Assembly (NCBI GenBank): GCA_045654165.1
Contig: JAZOMV010000037.1
Location: 4,338 to 68,337 of the forward strand
Reading direction: 5' to 3'
DNA length: 64,000 nucleotides
From: UBA1259 sp045654165
GTDB taxonomy: Bacteria > Bacillota > Clostridia > Christensenellales > Borkfalkiaceae
Shown here: one piece after another, positions 60,411-64,000 of the stretch
How the letters are laid out: each line of letters starts with the position of its first letter
Position numbering within the stretch: position 1 is the first letter of the stretch
The notes under the pieces: model-generated
Told to the model about the DNA's origin: nothing
What the model saw: only the letters and a program-made list of their open reading frames with translations
The model's database searches: none
Translations under genes and position numbers: made by a program

Positions 60411-61970
60411 TTATTTTATTCTACCACGAATATGTTTATTTTTATCTGCCTTGCCCGAAAGGAAACCGTCTTGTTCTTGTTCAACCTTTTTGTTTTTCTT
60501 TTCAGGTACTTTTTTAGGTTCTTCTTTTTCAACGTGAACTCTACCACGAATTTTATTAGCGTCCGTAGTTTTGTTTGCTTGTTCTTTTTTATACTTAGTA
60601 TCTACTATCTTATTAATACCAAAAGTAGTCAACATAGACATAATGTTACTCAATATAATATAGATAGAGAAAGCAGAAGTATACATAAACGCAAAGATAG
60701 CCATCATTATCGGCATCATTATAGTCATCATCTTTTGCGTTTGAGCGCCTTGTCCGTCAACCGTTTGTAATTCCATTTGCGCCTTTTGGCTCTTACTCAT
60801 AACCACTTGCATTAAAAGTGAAATGCCGGCAGTCAATACTACTAGAATAAAATATCCGTTAGGTGCAGTCTTTTCGTAATCAAGATGTCCGATTAAAAGT
60901 TTATAGGTTTCATTAGTAACGTTGCCGGCTCCAGTAGTGGGGTAAGCGTGGGTATCTCTAAACTTAGCCCAACTAGATTCAATGGGGTGAGCCATCGGAC
61001 TATCGGTAACCCAAACGTTTTTAACCCACAAGAAACTTTTATCGGTAGATCTATACTCTTTTGCAGACATAATTTGTCGAATATCTAAAACGAAATCGTA
61101 ACCTGCTTGTTCGGTAGTGATACTAGGATTTTCTGTGTTTATACGAGAAAGATAACTCTTAAAATCTTCGTTTTTAGAATTTATAAGTTTATTATTTTCT
61201 TTTTCGTTAATAATAGAATTTTCGTTATATTGTAAAAGAACTTCGGTATTAACCTTAAATTCTTCAGATTTGAAATCAATAGTTCCGTTATCCAAGGTAT
61301 AATATCTTATATAGTCTATATAACCCTTTTCGCTTGAAATAGCAAAATAATAGTAAGTTCCACTTTCAAATTTTTCAGCGTAAACATTACCGAAAGTTTG
61401 GTTTTCAAACAATTTTACTTTAGAAGTAGCGTCGTCAAGATATTCTTCCCAAATTTTATCTTCTTCTACCATAACTTTACCGGTTTGAGTGCGATAAACT
61501 AAAGGTTCATCATTTTCGTCAACGGCAACGCCTGCGTAAACTACGTTATTGAAAGCGTTACTCATTTCATAAAAATATTGTCTATTTTGATATTGAGAAA
61601 ATTTGGTAAACCCGTTCAACGCAATAATAAAGATAACCAAAGTTAAAATGGTGGGCAAGCAAGAACCGAACATAGAATATCCGTTCTTTTTATAAAGAGC
61701 CATCATTTTTTGGTTATAAAGTGCTTTATCGTTAGCGTATTGTTTTTGTAATTTTTCAAGGTCAGGGCGCATCTCTTCCATTTTAAGAGAGTTTTTGCGC
61801 ATAGACGCTCTTGAAAAGAAATCAAACGGCAAAGTAATAAGTTTAAGTATTAAAGTAAATAATACGATACCAACTACTATTGAAGAAGAAACGTTGCAAA
61901 GCCATTTGATAACGTTTGCAAAGAAATTGCCTGTTTCAGGAACGGCAAAACTAATAATTTTAAGATCCAT
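60411..61970 (-). CDS. yidC: Membrane protein insertase YidC/SpoIIIJ with a large insertion
   Basis: The 519-residue protein has YidC core helices (17-48, 98-123, 375-397, 413-455). Lys43 stands where most Gram-positive YidC have the key arginine. Between helix 2 and the conserved SFLWVKN (from 312) lies an insertion of about 185 residues (125-310), rich in Tyr, Asn, Glu and Lys and predicted to face outward. Typical SpoIIIJ is about 260 residues. The C-terminal tail is basic (HIRGRIK), for ribosome contact. It starts one base before the stop of yidD and is in the rpmH operon. Confidence 0.92.
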   Translation of the reverse strand: MDLKIISFAVPETGNFFANVIKWLCNVSSSIVVGIVLFTLILKLITLPFDFFSRASMRKNSLKMEEMRPDLEKLQKQYANDKALYNQKMMALYKKNGYSMFGSCLPTILTLVIFIIALNGFTKFSQYQNRQYFYEMSNAFNNVVYAGVAVDENDEPLVYRTQTGKVMVEEDKIWEEYLDDATSKVKLFENQTFGNVYAEKFESGTYYYFAISSEKGYIDYIRYYTLDNGTIDFKSEEFKVNTEVLLQYNENSIINEKENNKLINSKNEDFKSYLSRINTENPSITTEQAGYDFVLDIRQIMSAKEYRSTDKSFLWVKNVWVTDSPMAHPIESSWAKFRDTHAYPTTGAGNVTNETYKLLIGHLDYEKTAPNGYFILVVLTAGISLLMQVVMSKSQKAQMELQTVDGQGAQTQKMMTIMMPIMMAIFAFMYTSAFSIYIILSNIMSMLTTFGINKIVDTKYKKEQANKTTDANKIRGRVHVEKEEPKKVPEKKNKKVEQEQDGFLSGKADKNKHIRGRIK

Positions 61971-62204
61971 TTAATATACCCATTTAATAACGCTTTTTTT
62001 ATCGGGAACTTTATCAAAACCACCCTTTGTCCAAGGATGACAACGCAAAATTCGCCATGCGCCAAGCGCACAGCCGATAAAAAAGCCGTGTTTTAATATT
62101 GCTTCTAACGTGTATTCAGAACACGATGGTATAAAAGCACACGTTTTTTTTGATAAATATTTTTGATAAAACTTTATAAGTTTAATACTAAACCGTTTCA
62201 TCAT
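61971..62204 (-). CDS. yidD: Membrane protein insertion efficiency factor YidD
   Basis: The 77-residue protein has the YidD pattern KFYQKYLS, CAFIPSCSEYTLEAILKHG and LRCHPWTKGGFDKVP. It aids YidC. Its start overlaps the rnpA end by 17 bases, so coupling is likely; the first or second ATG could be used. Confidence 0.93.
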   Translation of the reverse strand: MMKRFSIKLIKFYQKYLSKKTCAFIPSCSEYTLEAILKHGFFIGCALGAWRILRCHPWTKGGFDKVPDKKSVIKWVY

Positions 62205-62526
62205 TTAAAAATCTGCCTTTTTTGAAAAGATACTCCATATCCTTTTTAAAAACGGATAAAGAGTACTCGTCCAACACTTTCGGTATAAAAACAAAAAAGA
62301 AGTTTTGCCCGATATTAGGCAAAAAACTTCTAAAAGATTCCCTTAAAAGACGTTTAACCCTATTACGCATTACGCTTCCGCCATGTTTTTTACTAACTGC
62401 AAAACCTGCCTTTACACAACTTGACGGAAGATAAACTAGCGTAATCGATCCGGAATAAAGTCTTTTACCTTTATTGAAAACCGATTTGAAATCTTTTTCT
62501 TTTTTCAACCTATAATCAAAGGTCAT
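62188..62526 (-). CDS. rnpA: Ribonuclease P protein component
   Basis: The 112-residue basic protein has the RnpA pattern LKKEKDFKSVFNKGKR, FAVSKKHGGSVMRNRVKRLLRE. It binds the RNase P RNA encoded at 52484. It follows rpmH directly, as in most bacteria. Confidence 0.95.
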   Translation of the reverse strand: MTFDYRLKKEKDFKSVFNKGKRLYSGSITLVYLPSSCVKAGFAVSKKHGGSVMRNRVKRLLRESFRSFLPNIGQNFFFVFIPKVLDEYSLSVFKKDMEYLFKKGRFLNDETV

Positions 62527-62529
62527 AAA

Positions 62530-62664
62530 TTATGCAGAGAGTTTATGACGACCTTTATTACGACGTCTCTTTAATACGTTTTTGCCCGAACGGGTTTTCA
62601 TTCTCTTTCTGAACCCGTGTACTTTACTTCTCTGTCTTTTTTTGGGCTGATAAGTTTGTTTCAT
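62530..62664 (-). CDS. rpmH: 50S ribosomal protein L34
   Basis: A frame of 44 codons starts at ATG 62662-62664 with AAAGGAG 8 bases upstream and reads MKQTYQPKKRQRSKVHGFRK, then the arginine- and lysine-rich end typical of L34. It lies 3 bases from rnpA. It is a highly conserved 50S subunit protein. Confidence 0.96.
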   Translation of the reverse strand: MKQTYQPKKRQRSKVHGFRKRMKTRSGKNVLKRRRNKGRHKLSA

Positions 62665-62720
62665 TTTTCTATCTCCTTTAATTTCAAGCGCTATGCTTTC
62701 TTTTTTTAACTATCTTATTT

Positions 62721-62749
62721 ATTTTATATATAATTTTTGATTTTGTCAA
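62721..62749 (-). promoter_or_regulatory. Promoter of rpmH-rnpA operon
   Basis: TTGACA, a 17-base spacer and TAAAAT on the minus strand, between dnaN and rpmH. Confidence 0.8.
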
Positions 62750-62754
62750 TTAAA

Positions 62755-63855
62755 TTATGCGTTTATCTTTACAGGAAGCACTAAATACAAGAATCCTTCG
62801 TTACCAACAGAGGTAATTATACACGGATCTATAGGCGTATTAAGGTTAAGATTAATAAAATCTTCGTTTATTATCTTAAGATATTCCATCAAATATTTTC
62901 CGTTAAACGCAATCACGATATCTTTTCCGTTAAGATTTACGTTTACGTTTTCGTTTCCGTTACCAACTTCTGATTTAGCAGAAATATTCATAATATCTTC
63001 TTTAATATCAAACTTAATAACGTTATATCTATCGTTTCTAGCAACTATACTTGCTCTATCAATACTACTTAAAAGTGCTTGTCTATTTACGGTTACCGTA
63101 TTAGAGAAAGAGGTGGGAAGTATATGGTTATATTTAACGAATTCACCTTCTATAAGTCTACTAATAAGACGTGTGTTTTCCACTTCTACGAAAAGAGTGT
63201 TCTTTTGTAAATAAATTTTAAGCGTATTTTCGTCTTTATCTAAAAGTCTTGTTATTTCTTGAAGAGTTCTTGCAGGAATAACTGCTTTAAGGTTACCCGT
63301 TGCAGTTACTTCTTTTTTAACAACTGCCATTCTAAACCCGTCAAGCGCAACTGCAGTAAGCATACCGTCAACTATTTCAAAAAGACAACCTTTCAAGATA
63401 GGACGGCTATCGTCGGTTGAACAAGCAAAAGCAGTTCTTTCAACGATATTTTTAAAATCTGCTTGAGAGATTTCAAAACTTTGGCTTTCTTCATCTTTAT
63501 CAATCTTAGGGAAGTTTTCTACCGGATAAACTTGAAGTTCACTTTCAGAATCAGAATATTTAATTTGAAGTTGCCCGTCGTATAAACGGCAAAGTTCAAC
63601 TTGTTCTTTTTCTAATTTTTTAGCAAAATCAACGAAATATTTACCAACAACGACAGTTTCACCTTCCATTAAAACGTCTGCTTTAATCTTTTTTTCAATA
63701 GTTAATTCCATATCGGTAGCAAGTAAAGTAAGAATATCACCTTTAGCAGTAATCTTAATACCTTCTAAAACGGGATTAGCCGCTTTTACCGATAACGCTT
63801 TGCTAACTTTTAACACGGCGTCTGATAAATCAAGACCATCACAAATAAGTTTCAT
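62755..63855 (-). CDS. dnaN: DNA polymerase III beta subunit (sliding clamp)
   Basis: The 366-residue clamp has three repeated domains with VVVGKYFVDFAKKL, IVERTAFACSTDDSRPILKG and the ending FLYLVLPVKINA, as is usual for DnaN. It holds the polymerase on DNA. A GGGAG ribosome site lies 8 bases before ATG. It has its own promoter at 63927-63955 and is separated from dnaA. Confidence 0.97.
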   Translation of the reverse strand: MKLICDGLDLSDAVLKVSKALSVKAANPVLEGIKITAKGDILTLLATDMELTIEKKIKADVLMEGETVVVGKYFVDFAKKLEKEQVELCRLYDGQLQIKYSDSESELQVYPVENFPKIDKDEESQSFEISQADFKNIVERTAFACSTDDSRPILKGCLFEIVDGMLTAVALDGFRMAVVKKEVTATGNLKAVIPARTLQEITRLLDKDENTLKIYLQKNTLFVEVENTRLISRLIEGEFVKYNHILPTSFSNTVTVNRQALLSSIDRASIVARNDRYNVIKFDIKEDIMNISAKSEVGNGNENVNVNLNGKDIVIAFNGKYLMEYLKIINEDFINLNLNTPIDPCIITSVGNEGFLYLVLPVKINA

Positions 63856-63926
63856 ATATAATCTCCCTTTAAGAGTAATATTTAATATAAATTCTCTAAA
63901 ATAAATTAGTTAATTTTACATATAAT

Positions 63927-63955
63927 ATATTAACATATATTATCTTAAAAAGCAA
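63927..63955 (-). promoter_or_regulatory. Promoter of dnaN
   Basis: TTGCTT, a 17-base spacer and TAATAT on the minus strand. The surrounding 63856-64000 region is very A/T-rich and could be part of an unwinding element, but no DnaA box is seen before the window ends. Confidence 0.55.
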
Positions 63956-64000
63956 GGAAATTTTATTTTTATCTGTTGTTAGAAAAAAATAAAAAAAATT

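Noticed and set aside
1..64000. CRISPR arrays, prophage or transposase genes
   Set aside because: No repeat-spacer arrays and no transposase, integrase or phage structural proteins were found in the translated frames.

Overview
The window is a chromosomal segment of a Bacillota bacterium, most likely an uncultured, anaerobic, gut-type Clostridia lineage. It carries the master sporulation regulator Spo0A, the spore proteins YlbJ and YyaC, a SpoIIIJ/Jag pair, a ParAB system with B. subtilis-type parS sites, Gram-positive lipoproteins with lipoboxes, strong Shine-Dalgarno sites and sigma-A promoters. Proteins such as a short ferredoxin-thioredoxin-reductase-like subunit and an N-acetylhexosamine 1-kinase fit a glycan-fermenting anaerobe. 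I cannot name genus or species from the sequence alone.

Layout. 1-7.7 kb is accessory: a partial gene of DUF5677-like type, a GH78-type rhamnosidase, a tRNA-Leu(UAG) whose 3' end is followed by two partial copies and palindromic repeats (possible scars of integration), a coupled pair of orphan genes behind a structured leader, a second TIM-barrel glycosidase and a PnuC transporter. 7.9-16.6 kb holds three lipoproteins, spo0A divergent from a ferritin-like diiron protein, a small proline-rich protein and an aldose-epimerase-like protein. 16.6-27 kb is housekeeping (tex, rarA, the conserved ylbJ-coaD-rsmD block, alr, a HAD phosphatase) and ends with an aroB-aroA-like pair that has lost catalytic residues. 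27-37.3 kb carries a phosphohexomutase, NahK, an EamA transporter, tRNA-Leu(CAA), polA-coaE, a DUF2156-GNAT fusion and the SPFH/NfeD pair. 37.3-46.2 kb has parB, parA, ftsH, a cluster of four parS sites, cvpA, yyaC, an SDR enzyme, gltX and radC. 46-53.7 kb has a PepV dipeptidase, a PlsC-like acyltransferase, a GltS symporter, an amino-acid kinase, a TIM-barrel isomerase, a small frameshifted gene, RNase P RNA and two tandem zinc-ribbon membrane proteins. 53.7-64 kb is the origin-proximal set mnmG, dnaA, recF (divergent), trxA, the FTR-like subunit, a ZIP transporter, jag, yidC, yidD, rnpA, rpmH and dnaN.

How it fits together. Most long genes lie on the minus strand, and the rpmH-rnpA-yidD-yidC-jag, dnaN and dnaA genes sit at the right end. 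This suggests the replication origin is at or just beyond the right edge and that the fork moves leftward through the window. No cluster of DnaA boxes is visible inside it. ParB would load on the parS cluster beside its own operon, linking segregation to sporulation. The strongest oddities are the degenerate AroB/AroA pair, the promoter-hairpin-terminator leader near 4.5 kb, the tRNA-Leu repeat array, the symmetric operators between spo0A and its neighbour, a YidC with a large extracytoplasmic insertion, and two genes (rarA, alr) whose promoters predict leaderless mRNAs.
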